Shown piece by piece: positions 10,391 to 19,464 of a DNA stretch of 37,016 nucleotides (the stretch's first letter is position 1; the number at the start of each line of letters is the position of its first letter). Under the pieces are notes generated by a model. That model searched no databases. It had not been told where the DNA came from and worked only from the letters and a program-made list of their open reading frames with translations. This DNA is from CAZBWS01 sp964495705 (lineage in GTDB: Bacteria > Pseudomonadota > Gammaproteobacteria > HTCC5015): positions 1 through 37,016 of the forward strand of contig CAZBWS010000014.1 of assembly GCA_964495705.1 (NCBI GenBank), given 5' to 3'. The translations under genes were made by a program, and so were the position numbers.

Positions 10391-11436
10391 TGACTCAAGT
10401 AACGATACCTGGCTTAATTGATCTCGCAGTACGCGCCAAGCAACTCAGCGCGGAGCAAGCCGCTGCCGAAAAAAGCGGCATCACTCAATTTTGCTTACAG
10501 CCCGACAGCAGTAAGCCTGTATTGGACGATGCAGCTGTGGCTCAAGCCATGCAGAATAAAATTGATCTCTATGCACCTTCGGCATTGATGCTAGGCGCCA
10601 TAACACAGAGTTTGGGTGGTGTTCAATTGGCAGAGATGGCGGCGCTAAAACAAAACGGCTGCATCGCCTTAACCGATGCAGGCAAGCCTTGGGCTAGTCA
10701 TCAAATTTTGAAACGCGCAATGGAGTATTCCAAATCTATTGGCATTCCCTTGCATATAACCGCACAAGACAGCGCACTAGCCGACGGCGGTTGTGCCCAT
10801 GCAGGCGCGGTAGCCTCGCAACTAGGCTTACCCGGTATACCCAGCTCATCAGAGTCAGGCGCCTTAGCCATGATGCTAGAACTGGTCGAAGAAACGGGAG
10901 CTCGAATACACTTCTGCCGCCTCTCTACCGAGCGCAGCGTCAAGCTTATTCAGCGCGCAAAAAAACGTGGACTACCTGTGACAGCAGATGTTTCTATCCA
11001 CAATTTAGTCTTAGATGAAGAAGCTATACGCGGATACAACGCCCTATGTCATGTGCAACCACCCCTGCGTGGTAATGCGGATAGGCTCGCACTGATTGCG
11101 GGAGTCAATGAAGGCACTATCGATGCAATCACTAGCCATCATCAGCCTTGCACACAGGATGACAAGCTAACGCCTTTCCCCTCAAGTAAGCCCGGTATTG
11201 CAGCATTACAGCTCTTGTTACCGCTAACGCTGAGCCTGTGTAAACAAGGCGAACTGCAAAAAGATGCCGCGCTAACCGCACTCACGACAGGCCCAGCCAA
11301 AGTACTCGGCATACAATGCAAAGGAGAAGTCACCATTGATACCGAGAAATGCCTTACGGTGGATAACAGCAAGCTTCTCGGCAGTGACCATAACTGCCCT
11401 TATCACGGCTGGAAGCTCAGCGGCGTAGTCGTATAA
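10390..11436 (+). CDS. pyrC': PyrC', non-catalytic dihydroorotase-like subunit
   Basis: This is a 348-residue dihydroorotase homologue that appears inactive. Active class I enzymes have PGLIDxHxH near the start, with both His binding zinc. Here the same place reads PGLIDLAVRAKQL, with Ala and Arg at residues 13 and 15. The later catalytic segment (usually TDHAPHT) reads TSHHQPCT, so the catalytic Asp and the last His are replaced. In Pseudomonas such PyrC' proteins do not catalyse but hold the aspartate carbamoyltransferase dodecamer together. The start is ATG 10390, overlapping the pyrB stop by one base. The open frame continues upstream to 10066, but that part lies inside pyrB in another frame and reads as low-complexity nonsense. 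A terminator follows. Confidence 0.93.
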   Translation: MTQVTIPGLIDLAVRAKQLSAEQAAAEKSGITQFCLQPDSSKPVLDDAAVAQAMQNKIDLYAPSALMLGAITQSLGGVQLAEMAALKQNGCIALTDAGKPWASHQILKRAMEYSKSIGIPLHITAQDSALADGGCAHAGAVASQLGLPGIPSSSESGALAMMLELVEETGARIHFCRLSTERSVKLIQRAKKRGLPVTADVSIHNLVLDEEAIRGYNALCHVQPPLRGNADRLALIAGVNEGTIDAITSHHQPCTQDDKLTPFPSSKPGIAALQLLLPLTLSLCKQGELQKDAALTALTTGPAKVLGIQCKGEVTIDTEKCLTVDNSKLLGSDHNCPYHGWKLSGVVV

Positions 11437-11440
11437 ATAA

Positions 11441-11464
11441 AAAGCCCAGTTATTACTGGGCTTT
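11441..11464. terminator. Bidirectional intrinsic terminator between pyrC' and the pilU-like gene
   Basis: A perfect 10-bp stem (AAAGCCCAGT with ACTGGGCTTT) encloses the loop TATT. T-rich sequence follows on the plus strand and A-rich sequence precedes it, so it can end transcription from both convergent genes. Confidence 0.92.
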
Positions 11465-11487
11465 TTATTGCACTGCACTAGTGATTA

Positions 11488-12633
11488 CTAACCAATGTCG
11501 CTCGGGAATTCTAGTTCATCTTCTTCCGGCTTAGCCTTTTTCTTGTTACTGCTAAGGCCTGTAGAACCACCGCCAAAGTTGATTTTCCACTCTAAATTAG
11601 TCCGCGAATCTGCATAATTAAGCGCATCATTCAGCTCAATCTTGCCGTGCTTAAACAGGTCAAATAAGGCCTGGTCAAAGGTCTGCATGCCATCTTGACC
11701 ACCCTTTTCCATTGTCTCTTTTATATCATGCATATCACCCTTACGAATCAGTTCAGCAATGTAAGGGGTATTTAACATCACCTCTACCGCAGCCATTCGA
11801 CCCTTGCCATCTTTAGTGGGCACCAAACGTTGAGATAAAATCGCTTTTAAATTCAGCGATAAATCCATCAGAATCTGGTTTTTCTGTTCAGGTGGAAACA
11901 AGTTAATGATGCGGTCCAGTGCTTGGTTGGCGTTCACCGCGTGTAAGGTGCTCACGCAAAGGTGGCCTGTATCCGCATAGGTAATCGCTGCTTCCATTGT
12001 TTCTTGGTCACGGACTTCACCAATTAGAATCATATTCGGCGCTTCACGCATCGCCTCACGCAGAGCGTTTTCATAGGAGTGTGTATCCAAGCCTACTTCG
12101 CGCTGCCCGACTATGGATTTTTTATGTTCGTAAACAAATTCAATTGGGTCTTCGATGGTTAAGATATGCCCCGCTTGCACTGCGTTGCGGTGATCAATCA
12201 TCGCGGCAAGGGAGGTCGACTTACCCGACCCCGTTGCCCCCACCATCAGCACTAGGCCTTTCTTCTCTTGGATCAGTTCTTTTAATACTTCTGGCAGCCC
12301 TAAATCATCAATATTGGGAATACGTGATTTAATAAAACGTATCACCATAGACACTTCGCCACGCTGCATATAGATATTAGTACGGAAACGACCAATACCA
12401 GGGCGACTAAGGCCTAAGTTGAGCTCTAACTCCTCTTCAAAAGTCTCGATTTGCTGTTCACTGAGAATGCTGTAAACAATTTTACGTGTCTGGCCAGGCT
12501 CCAATTTCTTTTTACTAACGGGTTTCATTTCACCGTTAACTTTTATTGACGGCATGGCCCCCGTGGTAAAAAACAAATCCGAGGCTTCTTTTTCTGCCAT
12601 TAGCTTCAAATAAGGGTCAAGAGCTGCACTCAT
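11488..12633 (-). CDS. Second PilU-like pilus retraction ATPase (third PilT/PilU-family gene)
   Basis: This 381-residue hexameric secretion ATPase belongs to the PilT/PilU family and is the last of three in a row. Walker A is GATGSGKSTSLAAMIDH, the Walker B region is MILIGEVRDQETMEAAI, and the His-box region TLHAVNANQALDRIINLFP is present, so it should hydrolyse ATP. It matches PilU better than PilT (GMQTFDQALFDL, MDLSLNLKAILSQRLVP, long C-terminus) yet differs throughout from the neighbouring pilU. It ends in a Lys-rich then acidic tail (KKKAKPEEDELEFPSDIG). GGAGG lies before the ATG. It probably works as an accessory retraction motor with PilT. That role is an inference. Confidence 0.88.
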   Translation of the reverse strand: MSAALDPYLKLMAEKEASDLFFTTGAMPSIKVNGEMKPVSKKKLEPGQTRKIVYSILSEQQIETFEEELELNLGLSRPGIGRFRTNIYMQRGEVSMVIRFIKSRIPNIDDLGLPEVLKELIQEKKGLVLMVGATGSGKSTSLAAMIDHRNAVQAGHILTIEDPIEFVYEHKKSIVGQREVGLDTHSYENALREAMREAPNMILIGEVRDQETMEAAITYADTGHLCVSTLHAVNANQALDRIINLFPPEQKNQILMDLSLNLKAILSQRLVPTKDGKGRMAAVEVMLNTPYIAELIRKGDMHDIKETMEKGGQDGMQTFDQALFDLFKHGKIELNDALNYADSRTNLEWKINFGGGSTGLSSNKKKAKPEEDELEFPSDIG

Positions 12634-12672
12634 TGCACGCCTCCAAAATATAAGGGTATTGATAACTGCATA

Positions 12673-13818
12673 TTATTCATCATCACTTTGCAGCTTCATG
12701 CCGCCAAATTCATCACCGCCACCATCTTTCGCTTTGCTGCCTTCGAGCTTCAAGCGCAAGCGCAAGTCATTCACCGAGTCAGCGTTGCGCATACCTTCTT
12801 CCATAGTAATCGAGCCCTCTTCGATCAAGTTAAAGAGCGCTTGGTCAAAGGTCTGCATACCCGCTTCGGTAGACGCTTTCATCAGAGACTTAATATCGTG
12901 CACTTCGCCCTTCAATATCAAATCAGACATCAAAGGTGTATTGATCAATATCTCCACCGCAGCACGGCGACCTTTATTGTCCACAGTACGAATCAAACGC
13001 TGGGAAATTACTGACTTAAGGTTCAAAGAGAGATCCATCAACAACTGCTGACGGCGCTCTTCTGGGAAAAAGTTAATAATACGGTCTAGTGCTTGGTTAC
13101 AGCTGTTCGCGTGCAATGTACATAGACATAAATGCCCCGTTTCGGCAAAGGCAATGGCATGTTCCATCGTCTCTTGTTCACGCACCTCACCAATCAAAAT
13201 AACATCGGGGGCCTGGCGTAGCGTATTTTTCAAGGCTACTTCCCAGTCATCAGTGTCAGTGCCTACTTCACGCTGGGAGATGATACAGTTTTTGTGGTTA
13301 TGCACGTACTCGATAGGATCTTCAATGGTAATAATGTGGCCAAAACTATTTTCGTTTCTATAATCCACCATTGCCGCCAGAGAAGTTGACTTACCCGACC
13401 CTGTGCCACCCACAAAAATTACCAAGCCATTTTTGGTCATGGAAATATCTTGTAATACATCGGGTAGTTTTAAATCTTTAAACTGGGGAATGTCCGACGT
13501 AATAACCCGTATAACCATCGCCACCGAGCCACGCTGCACATAGGCGTTCACCCGGAAACGCGAAACACCCGGCAAGCTGATTGCGAAATTACATTCGTTG
13601 CTCTCTTCAAACTCTTTCATCTGCTTCTCGTTCATAATCGAACGAGTCAAATCTTGAGTGTGTGCAGGGCTTAATTTTTGACTTGAGACTTGCGTCATCT
13701 TGCCATCAATTTTCATAGACGGGGGCGCACCCGCCGCTATGTATAAATCCGAGCCGCCTTTTGCATGCAACATACGCAAAAGGTCGTGCATAAATTTTAT
13801 CGCCTTATCGCGATCCAT
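12673..13818 (-). CDS. pilU: PilU, PilT-dependent pilus retraction ATPase
   Basis: PilU assists PilT in pilus retraction at the inner-membrane platform and on its own usually does not retract. The 381-residue product follows the known PilU pattern closely: KGGSDLYIAAGAPPSMKIDG at the start, RFRVNAYVQRGSVAMVIR, Walker A GGTGSGKSTSLAAMVDYRN, Walker B region DVILIGEVREQETMEHAIAF, TLHANSCNQALDRIINFFP, and a late EAGMQTFDQALFNL. The acidic tail SDDE is PilU-like. AGGA precedes the ATG. It lies between pilT (44 bp upstream) and the second pilU-like gene (39 bp downstream), all on one strand and likely one operon. Confidence 0.93.
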   Translation of the reverse strand: MDRDKAIKFMHDLLRMLHAKGGSDLYIAAGAPPSMKIDGKMTQVSSQKLSPAHTQDLTRSIMNEKQMKEFEESNECNFAISLPGVSRFRVNAYVQRGSVAMVIRVITSDIPQFKDLKLPDVLQDISMTKNGLVIFVGGTGSGKSTSLAAMVDYRNENSFGHIITIEDPIEYVHNHKNCIISQREVGTDTDDWEVALKNTLRQAPDVILIGEVREQETMEHAIAFAETGHLCLCTLHANSCNQALDRIINFFPEERRQQLLMDLSLNLKSVISQRLIRTVDNKGRRAAVEILINTPLMSDLILKGEVHDIKSLMKASTEAGMQTFDQALFNLIEEGSITMEEGMRNADSVNDLRLRLKLEGSKAKDGGGDEFGGMKLQSDDE

Positions 13819-13861
13819 ATTGAAATCCTATTTGACTGTAAAAACAGTAATGTTAAATCTA

Positions 13862-14896
13862 TTAAAATTGATCAGGGTTAGCCGCTTTAGTTTTCGCCAC
13901 TTCCCGGTTCACCAAGCCTTTTTCAACGAGCTCTTTAAGGTTTTGATCCAAGGTCTGCATACCAATGCCTTGGCCAGTCTGGATAGCTGAATACATCTGA
14001 GCAATTTTAGCTTCACGAATCAAATTTCGTATTGCCGGCGTACCAATCATAATCTCATGAGCAGCAATACGACCACCACCATTTTTCTTCAACAGCGTTT
14101 GAGAAATAACCGCTTTTAATGACTCTGAAAGCATGGAACGTACCATGTCTTTTTCCGCTGCAGGAAATACGTCAACAATACGGTCAATGGTCTTGGCCGC
14201 CGAACTGGTGTGCAGCGTACCAAAAACTAAGTGACCTGTTTCTGCTGCCGACAAAGCCAGGCGAATGGTCTCAAGGTCGCGCATCTCACCCACCAAGATC
14301 ACATCGGGATCTTCGCGCAAGGCCGAGCGCAGGGCCTCATTAAAGCCTAGCGTGTCTCTATGTACTTCTCGCTGGTTAATTAAGCACTTCTTACTTTCAT
14401 GCACAAATTCGATAGGGTCTTCTACGGTCAAAATATGACCATATTCTGTCTCGTTTTTGTGGTTCACCATCGCAGCCAAAGTCGTCGACTTACCTGAGCC
14501 TGTAGGTCCTGTAACTAGCACGATACCACGCGGAGTATCCGATATATCTTTGAAAATGGCAGGAGCGCCCAAGTCTTCCAGCGTTAGTATCTTGGAAGGA
14601 ATGGTACGAAATACTGCACCTGCACCGCGGTTGTGGTTAAAGGCGTTTACACGAAAGCGCGCAAGATTAGGAATTTCAAAGGAAAAATCCGTCTCCCAGA
14701 ACTCTTCAAAGTCCTTGCGTTGTTTATCGTTCATAATGTCATAGACCATGCCATGCACGGCCTTATGATCTAACGCATCCACGTTAATTCGGCGCACGTC
14801 GCCGTCTACACGAATCATTGGCGGCATATCTGCGGAAAGGTGTAAGTCAGATGCCCCGTTTTTCACGCCAAAGGCCAGTAGCTGAGCGATATCCAT
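13862..14896 (-). CDS. pilT: PilT, type IV pilus retraction ATPase
   Basis: PilT is the main motor that depolymerises the pilus and drives twitching. The 344-residue product has the same length as P. aeruginosa PilT. It starts MDIAQLLAFGVKNGASDLHLSA and carries Walker A GPTGSGKSTTLAAMVNH, the Asp-box/Walker B region DPDVILVGEMRDLETIRLALSAAETGH, and the His-box region FGTLHTSSAAKTIDRIVDVFP. The AIRNLI motif, which is needed for retraction in PilT, is visible as TPAIRNLIREAKIAQMYSAI. GGGGACA lies just before the ATG. It is the first gene of the ATPase cluster and is divergent from yggS. Confidence 0.97.
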   Translation of the reverse strand: MDIAQLLAFGVKNGASDLHLSADMPPMIRVDGDVRRINVDALDHKAVHGMVYDIMNDKQRKDFEEFWETDFSFEIPNLARFRVNAFNHNRGAGAVFRTIPSKILTLEDLGAPAIFKDISDTPRGIVLVTGPTGSGKSTTLAAMVNHKNETEYGHILTVEDPIEFVHESKKCLINQREVHRDTLGFNEALRSALREDPDVILVGEMRDLETIRLALSAAETGHLVFGTLHTSSAAKTIDRIVDVFPAAEKDMVRSMLSESLKAVISQTLLKKNGGGRIAAHEIMIGTPAIRNLIREAKIAQMYSAIQTGQGIGMQTLDQNLKELVEKGLVNREVAKTKAANPDQF

Positions 14897-14988
14897 TATT
14901 GTCCCCGTTTGTTAGTATTGTTGTTTGCCGAATATGATTCGATCACTTAGACGCTAAATATAGATTCCTTACTCCTTTACCACAAGCT

Positions 14989-15684
14989 ATGTCTTCAAAT
15001 TCTGAACAATTACTGAGAAATTATCAGCAGGTGCTTGAACGCATCAGCGATATTGCCAATAAAAGTGGCAACAAGGCGGCCCCTCGACTACTTGCGGTTA
15101 GCAAAACCAAGCCCGCACATATGATCGAGGCGCTATACGCTGAAGGCCAAAGAGATTTTGGTGAAAACTATCTACAGGATGCCTTAGATAAAATCACCCA
15201 GCTAAGCAATCTAGACGCTCTTCGCTGGCACTTTATCGGGCAGATACAGTCCAACAAAACCAGCACTATCGCCCAACACTTCACTTGGGCACATAGTGTT
15301 GACCGCTTGAAAATAGCTAGGCGCCTCAGTGCTCAGCGGCCAGATGGACTGCCCCCTTTAAATATTTGCCTGCAAATAGATTTAGATAATGAACCACAAA
15401 AAGGCGGTATAAGCCCCAAAGACCTCACCCCTATCGCCATCGAGGTGGCGAAGCTACCCAACATCCAATTACGCGGACTGATGTGCATACCTAAGCCTCG
15501 CAATAGCTTTGCCGAGCAAAAAAGCTGTTTTGCCGAAGTTGCCGGGCTACTAGAAAATTTAAAGCAAGCGGGCTTAACGCTAGACACCTTATCTATGGGT
15601 ATGAGTAAAGATTTAGATGCAGCTGTCGCTGCAGGTAGTACAATGCTGCGCATCGGCAGCGATATATTCGGCGCGCGCAACTAG
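14989..15684 (+). CDS. yggS: YggS, pyridoxal-phosphate-binding homeostasis protein
   Basis: YggS/PLPBP is a single-domain alanine-racemase-like barrel that binds PLP and keeps vitamin B6 and amino-acid pools balanced. No enzyme activity is established for it. The 231-residue product has the PLP lysine in RLLAVSKTKPAHMIEALY, followed by RDFGENYLQDALDKI and WHFIGQIQSNKT. The phosphate-binding end MGMSKDLDAAVAAGSTMLRIG is intact, as is GLMCIPKP. The order yggS-proC-yggT is a widely conserved cluster. Confidence 0.96.
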   Translation: MSSNSEQLLRNYQQVLERISDIANKSGNKAAPRLLAVSKTKPAHMIEALYAEGQRDFGENYLQDALDKITQLSNLDALRWHFIGQIQSNKTSTIAQHFTWAHSVDRLKIARRLSAQRPDGLPPLNICLQIDLDNEPQKGGISPKDLTPIAIEVAKLPNIQLRGLMCIPKPRNSFAEQKSCFAEVAGLLENLKQAGLTLDTLSMGMSKDLDAAVAAGSTMLRIGSDIFGARN

Positions 15685-15706
15685 CACGCTGTAACTGAGA
15701 GAGATT

Positions 15707-16525
15707 ATGAGCAAAAACATCACCTTTATTGGCGGCGGCAATATGGCCCGCAGCCTCATCGGCGGAATGGTCGCCAACGGCATATCCGCATCAAGCATCA
15801 CAGTTTCTGAACCTGTCGATGTACTGCGTGCACAACTAGCGGATGACTTTGGCGTTCACATAACCGACGATAACAAGCATGCTATAGAAAATGCGGATTG
15901 CCTGCTTATAGCCGTAAAACCACAAGCGCTCAAACATATACTCGAACCCTTAGCCGAACGGTTAAGCCTCTCACGCCCCCTTATTATCTCTATCGCAGCA
16001 GGCATTACCGAGCCACTAATAAACAACTGGAGCGGCGGCGAACAAGCGATTGTACGCTGCATGCCAAATACACCAGCCCTAGTACAAGCAGGCGCCACCG
16101 CCCTGTTTGCCAATACACAAGTCAGTAATGGGCAAAAACAACTCGCCGAGAAAATTCTCTCCGCCGTTGGCCTCACCCTATGGGTAGAGCAAGAGTCGCA
16201 GCTTGACGCGGTAACAGCAGTATCTGGCTCTGGCCCCGCTTACTTTTTCGCCTTTATCGAGGCCATGCAGGCCGCGGGGGAAAAGCTCGGATTGAGCGCT
16301 GAACAAGCCAAACAATTAACCATTCAAACTGCCCTAGGCGCAGCACGCATGGCCGACGAAAGTGATGATGCGCCTAGTATATTGCGCGAAAAGGTCACCT
16401 CTAAAGGCGGCACAACCTTTGCCGCCCTACAAAGCTTTACCGCCAGCGACCTCAATGGTGTTGTCGACAAAGCCTTGTGCGCTGCCCACGCACGCTCTAT
16501 CGAGCTAGGCAAGGAGCTCAGCTAA
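15707..16525 (+). CDS. proC: Pyrroline-5-carboxylate reductase
   Basis: ProC reduces pyrroline-5-carboxylate to proline with NAD(P)H, the last step of proline synthesis. The 272-residue product begins with a Rossmann loop (ITFIGGGNMARSLIGGMVANG) and carries CMPNTPALVQAGATALFAN. The C-terminal dimer domain includes TAVSGSGPAYFFAFIEAM and VTSKGGTTFAAL, all characteristic of the family. The AGAGAGA-like ribosome site lies just before the ATG. The stop overlaps the yggT start by one base. Confidence 0.97.
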   Translation: MSKNITFIGGGNMARSLIGGMVANGISASSITVSEPVDVLRAQLADDFGVHITDDNKHAIENADCLLIAVKPQALKHILEPLAERLSLSRPLIISIAAGITEPLINNWSGGEQAIVRCMPNTPALVQAGATALFANTQVSNGQKQLAEKILSAVGLTLWVEQESQLDAVTAVSGSGPAYFFAFIEAMQAAGEKLGLSAEQAKQLTIQTALGAARMADESDDAPSILREKVTSKGGTTFAALQSFTASDLNGVVDKALCAAHARSIELGKELS

Positions 16526-17130
16526 TGGAAGGGTTATTGTTAATAGGTCACTACCTAGTCTCCCTGTACGTCATGGTTGTATTGCTCCGCTTTCTAGCCC
16601 AATGGTTAGGCGCTGACTTCAGAAACCCCATATCCCAAGTCGTTGTACAAGTCACCAATCCAGCACTGCTACCATTGCGCCGTATTGTGCCCGGGTGGAA
16701 AGGCCAAGATATGGCCTCTGTCGTTTTAGCGGTGCTCATTATTAGTGTCGAGGTCATCCTGCTAAGCCTATTATTTGGCGTGCGAGATTACGCCGCCCTG
16801 CTGCCAATTATTGTCTTTCGCAGTTTCATCGTGCTCATCAATACGTATTTTTATATTCTAATCATCTCCGCCATTGTCAGCTGGATAAATCGAGACCCCT
16901 ATCACCCCGTACACCTATTCTTTGGCGCAATCACTACACCTTTATTGCGCCCCCTGAGAAAACATATCAAGCCTGTTGGTGGCGTGCTCGACTTAACCCC
17001 CATGCTTATTCTATTACTCATCTATTTCTTACAAATTCAAGCGCCTCTATGGTTTTTACAAATCATGCAATCCCTGGGCTTGGTGAATGATATTGCGATA
17101 AACGCATTGATCGGTCTAATGGCTCGCTAA
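16525..17130 (+). CDS. yggT: YggT family integral membrane protein
   Basis: This 201-residue membrane protein has two YggT repeats. Each has hydrophobic helices and the pattern of a short loop with Asn/Pro (DFRNPISQVVVQVTNPALLPLRRIVP in repeat 1 is matched by DPYHPVHLFFGAITTPLLRPLRKHI in repeat 2). YggT proteins are linked to osmotic tolerance and cation homeostasis, but the activity is unclear. The start is ATG 16525, coupled to proC by TAATG. The open frame upstream to 16477 lies within proC and is not used. Confidence 0.94.
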   Translation: MEGLLLIGHYLVSLYVMVVLLRFLAQWLGADFRNPISQVVVQVTNPALLPLRRIVPGWKGQDMASVVLAVLIISVEVILLSLLFGVRDYAALLPIIVFRSFIVLINTYFYILIISAIVSWINRDPYHPVHLFFGAITTPLLRPLRKHIKPVGGVLDLTPMLILLLIYFLQIQAPLWFLQIMQSLGLVNDIAINALIGLMAR

Positions 17131-17211
17131 CGCTCAGGCAACAGTTGGAGTCACTCTGCTTCCGTGTCAAAATACTGCCCTAATTAGCCTATCCGCATTA
17201 CATAAACTTAA

Positions 17212-18345
17212 ATGCCTCATACAAAATCAAACTCCGTTGGCTTAGTGAAACCTCAGGCGTTCCATTGTGCTGAGCCCCTAGCACTTAGCTGTGGGCAAAC
17301 CCTAGAACAATACACCTTAATGTTTGAGAGTTATGGCGAGCTAAATGCGGATGCTTCAAATGCCGTACTAATTTGCCACGCGCTATCGGGCAATCACCAT
17401 GCAGCGGGGTACCACCGCGAAGGGGAGAAATACCCAGGGTGGTGGGACAGCGCCATCGGGCCAGGCAAGCCGATTGATACAGATAAGTTTTTTGTCGTTT
17501 GCTGTAATAACATTGGCGGTTGCAGTGGCTCTACGGGCCCCGTCAGCACCAACCCCAGTACCGGCAATGTCTACGGAGCCGACTTTCCCTTGCTCACTGT
17601 ACGCGACTGGGTAAACAGCCAACGCCAGCTCATGCACTACCTGAATATAAGGCAGTGGGCCGCAGTGATTGGCGGCAGCCTAGGCGGCATGCAAGCACTG
17701 CAGTGGTCCATAGATTACCCTAGCGAGTTGCGCCACTGTTGCTGTATTGCATCAGCCCCTAACTTGACTGCACAAAACATCGCCTTTAATGAAGTCGCAC
17801 GACAGGCGATTACATCCGACCCCGACTTTTGTAAAGGACACTATTTACTGGAAGGCACGCGCCCTGCGGGGGGCTTGCGCTTGGCACGTATGCTGGGGCA
17901 CATCACCTACCTTTCCGATGACGCCATGGGTGAGAAATTTGGACGCAAATTACAGCGTGAAAAAATCCACTACGACTATGGCAGTGAATTTCAAGTAGAG
18001 AGCTATTTGCGCTATCAAGGCGACAAGTTTGTCGACACCTTTGATGCCAATACCTATTTACTCATGACCAAGGCACTAGACTACTTTGACCCAGCCAGTG
18101 AATACGCTGGCGAGCTGAGTCAGGCCCTACAAGCTAGTCAAGCCAAATACTTGGTTATGTCTTTTACTACCGATTGGCGCTTCCAGCCCAACCGCTCAGA
18201 AGAGATCGTCTCTGCACTGCTCGATGCAGATAAAGACGTCAGTTATGTGGAAGTAGAGAGCAAAAGCGGTCACGACGCCTTTCTACTCGACATTCCTCAC
18301 TATATGGATGTGTTTAAGGCTTACTTGCAGCGAGTAGAGGTGTAG
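17212..18345 (+). CDS. metX: Homoserine O-acyltransferase MetX
   Basis: MetX transfers an acyl group to homoserine, the first step specific to methionine synthesis. It is a 377-residue alpha/beta-hydrolase-fold enzyme. The nucleophile elbow is GGSLGGMQALQWS, the acid lies in SFTTDWRFQPNRS and the His in SKSGHDAFLLD. Early conserved parts NAVLICHALSGNHHAAG and NNIGGCSGSTGPVSTNP are present. In Pseudomonas-type bacteria with a metW neighbour the acyl donor is usually succinyl-CoA, whereas other MetX enzymes use acetyl-CoA. I cannot settle which from the sequence alone. metW follows after two bases. Confidence 0.95.
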   Translation: MPHTKSNSVGLVKPQAFHCAEPLALSCGQTLEQYTLMFESYGELNADASNAVLICHALSGNHHAAGYHREGEKYPGWWDSAIGPGKPIDTDKFFVVCCNNIGGCSGSTGPVSTNPSTGNVYGADFPLLTVRDWVNSQRQLMHYLNIRQWAAVIGGSLGGMQALQWSIDYPSELRHCCCIASAPNLTAQNIAFNEVARQAITSDPDFCKGHYLLEGTRPAGGLRLARMLGHITYLSDDAMGEKFGRKLQREKIHYDYGSEFQVESYLRYQGDKFVDTFDANTYLLMTKALDYFDPASEYAGELSQALQASQAKYLVMSFTTDWRFQPNRSEEIVSALLDADKDVSYVEVESKSGHDAFLLDIPHYMDVFKAYLQRVEV

Positions 18346-18347
18346 AC

Positions 18348-18941
18348 ATGCGTAACGACTTACAAATCATTGCCGACTGGATTCAGCAGGACAGCCGCGT
18401 ACTCGACCTAGGCTGCGGAGATGGCGCACTTTTAGAGCACCTCAAGCAAAATAAAAGCGTTTCTGGTTATGGCATCGAAATTTCTCCCGATGCCATATTG
18501 GGCTGTGCCAAGCGCGGGGTCAACGTGATCAAAAAAGATATCGACCAAGGCATGTACAGCTTTCGCGAACAATCCTTTGACTACGTAGTAATGAGCCAAT
18601 CATTACAGACCATGCGCAACACCGATCAAGCCCTACTCGACATGTTACGCATTGGTCGTGAAGGCATCATCTCTTTTCCGAATATGGGCTATATTCGTGG
18701 GCGCTTACAGTTCGCCCTAAAAGGTCACATGCCCGTCACCAAGTCGTTGACACACACTTGGTATGAAACGCCAAACATCCACCTCTGCACTATCAAAGAC
18801 TTTGAAAATCTATGCAAGGAACTAGATATCGAAATATTAGAACGCATAGTGGTCGACAGCGAGCACGAATCGCGCCTAGGCATGAACTGGTTCCCCAACT
18901 TACTTGGCAAAATCGCCTTATACCGTGTTAAAAAGCGTTGA
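18348..18941 (+). CDS. metW: MetW, methionine biosynthesis protein (methyltransferase fold)
   Basis: This 197-residue class I methyltransferase-fold protein is encoded with metX. The SAM-binding loop SRVLDLGCGDGALLEHL (near residues 17-33) and FDYVVMSQSLQTMRN are clear. In Pseudomonas MetW is needed with MetX for homoserine acylation, so it may act as a partner rather than a methylase. The ribosome site GAGGTG lies inside the end of metX, and the two genes are two bases apart, consistent with coupled expression. Confidence 0.96.
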   Translation: MRNDLQIIADWIQQDSRVLDLGCGDGALLEHLKQNKSVSGYGIEISPDAILGCAKRGVNVIKKDIDQGMYSFREQSFDYVVMSQSLQTMRNTDQALLDMLRIGREGIISFPNMGYIRGRLQFALKGHMPVTKSLTHTWYETPNIHLCTIKDFENLCKELDIEILERIVVDSEHESRLGMNWFPNLLGKIALYRVKKR

Positions 18942-19025
18942 TGCGCCCAGCAAAATCTACATATTGAATCTATACTCCTAGAGACGGCCTAAAAATAATA
19001 ATGCCGCCACAACTGGAGATTAAGC

Positions 19026-19463
19026 ATGAACAAAGCATCATTAGCGATTATTTTATCGGGGGCGTTATTCACTGGCGCAGCGCCAGCAGAAAACAGCGCC
19101 AGCTTTGGCGACTACACTATCCACTACAATGCCTTATCTACCAACAGCCTCAGTCCAGAAGTAGCCAAAGCCTATGGTATACGTCGCAGTGGCAGCCGAG
19201 GCATGATCAATATTGCCGTGCGTAAAAAATCAGCTGACGGCTCCGACAGCGCCGTTACAGCGAAAGTACGTGCAACAATGCGCAATATTCATGCACAGGT
19301 TTCCAGCTTGAACATGCAAAAAATTCAAGAAGAGAAGTCTATTTATTATATTTCAGACTTTAAAGTGACAAACGCCGAGCCCCAACGGTTTAATATAGAA
19401 GTGGTGCCAGATGGTGCGCCATTGCGCAAGATAGAATTTAGCCAGACTTTTTATACGAAGTAG
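19026..19463 (+). CDS. DUF4426 periplasmic protein
   Basis: This 145-residue protein has a signal peptide (about residues 1-21, ending near GAAPA-EN) and a small beta-rich mature domain. Recognisable family features are the start FGDYTIHYNALSTNSLSPEVAKAYG and the segment GMINIAVRKK. Proteins of this family follow metW in Pseudomonas relatives. Their function is not known. GGAG lies nine bases before the ATG. It converges with the diguanylate cyclase gene with only one base between the stops, and there is no terminator hairpin there. Confidence 0.88.
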   Translation: MNKASLAIILSGALFTGAAPAENSASFGDYTIHYNALSTNSLSPEVAKAYGIRRSGSRGMINIAVRKKSADGSDSAVTAKVRATMRNIHAQVSSLNMQKIQEEKSIYYISDFKVTNAEPQRFNIEVVPDGAPLRKIEFSQTFYTK

Positions 19464-19464
19464 C

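Noticed and set aside
16477..16524. Upstream extension of yggT
   Set aside because: It lies within proC, and ATG 16525 is coupled to the proC stop.
17131..17211. SAM riboswitch before metX
   Set aside because: The 81-bp gap is too short for the common classes, and I see no conserved core. At most a weak promoter (TTGGAG, 17 bp, CAAAAT) may lie there.
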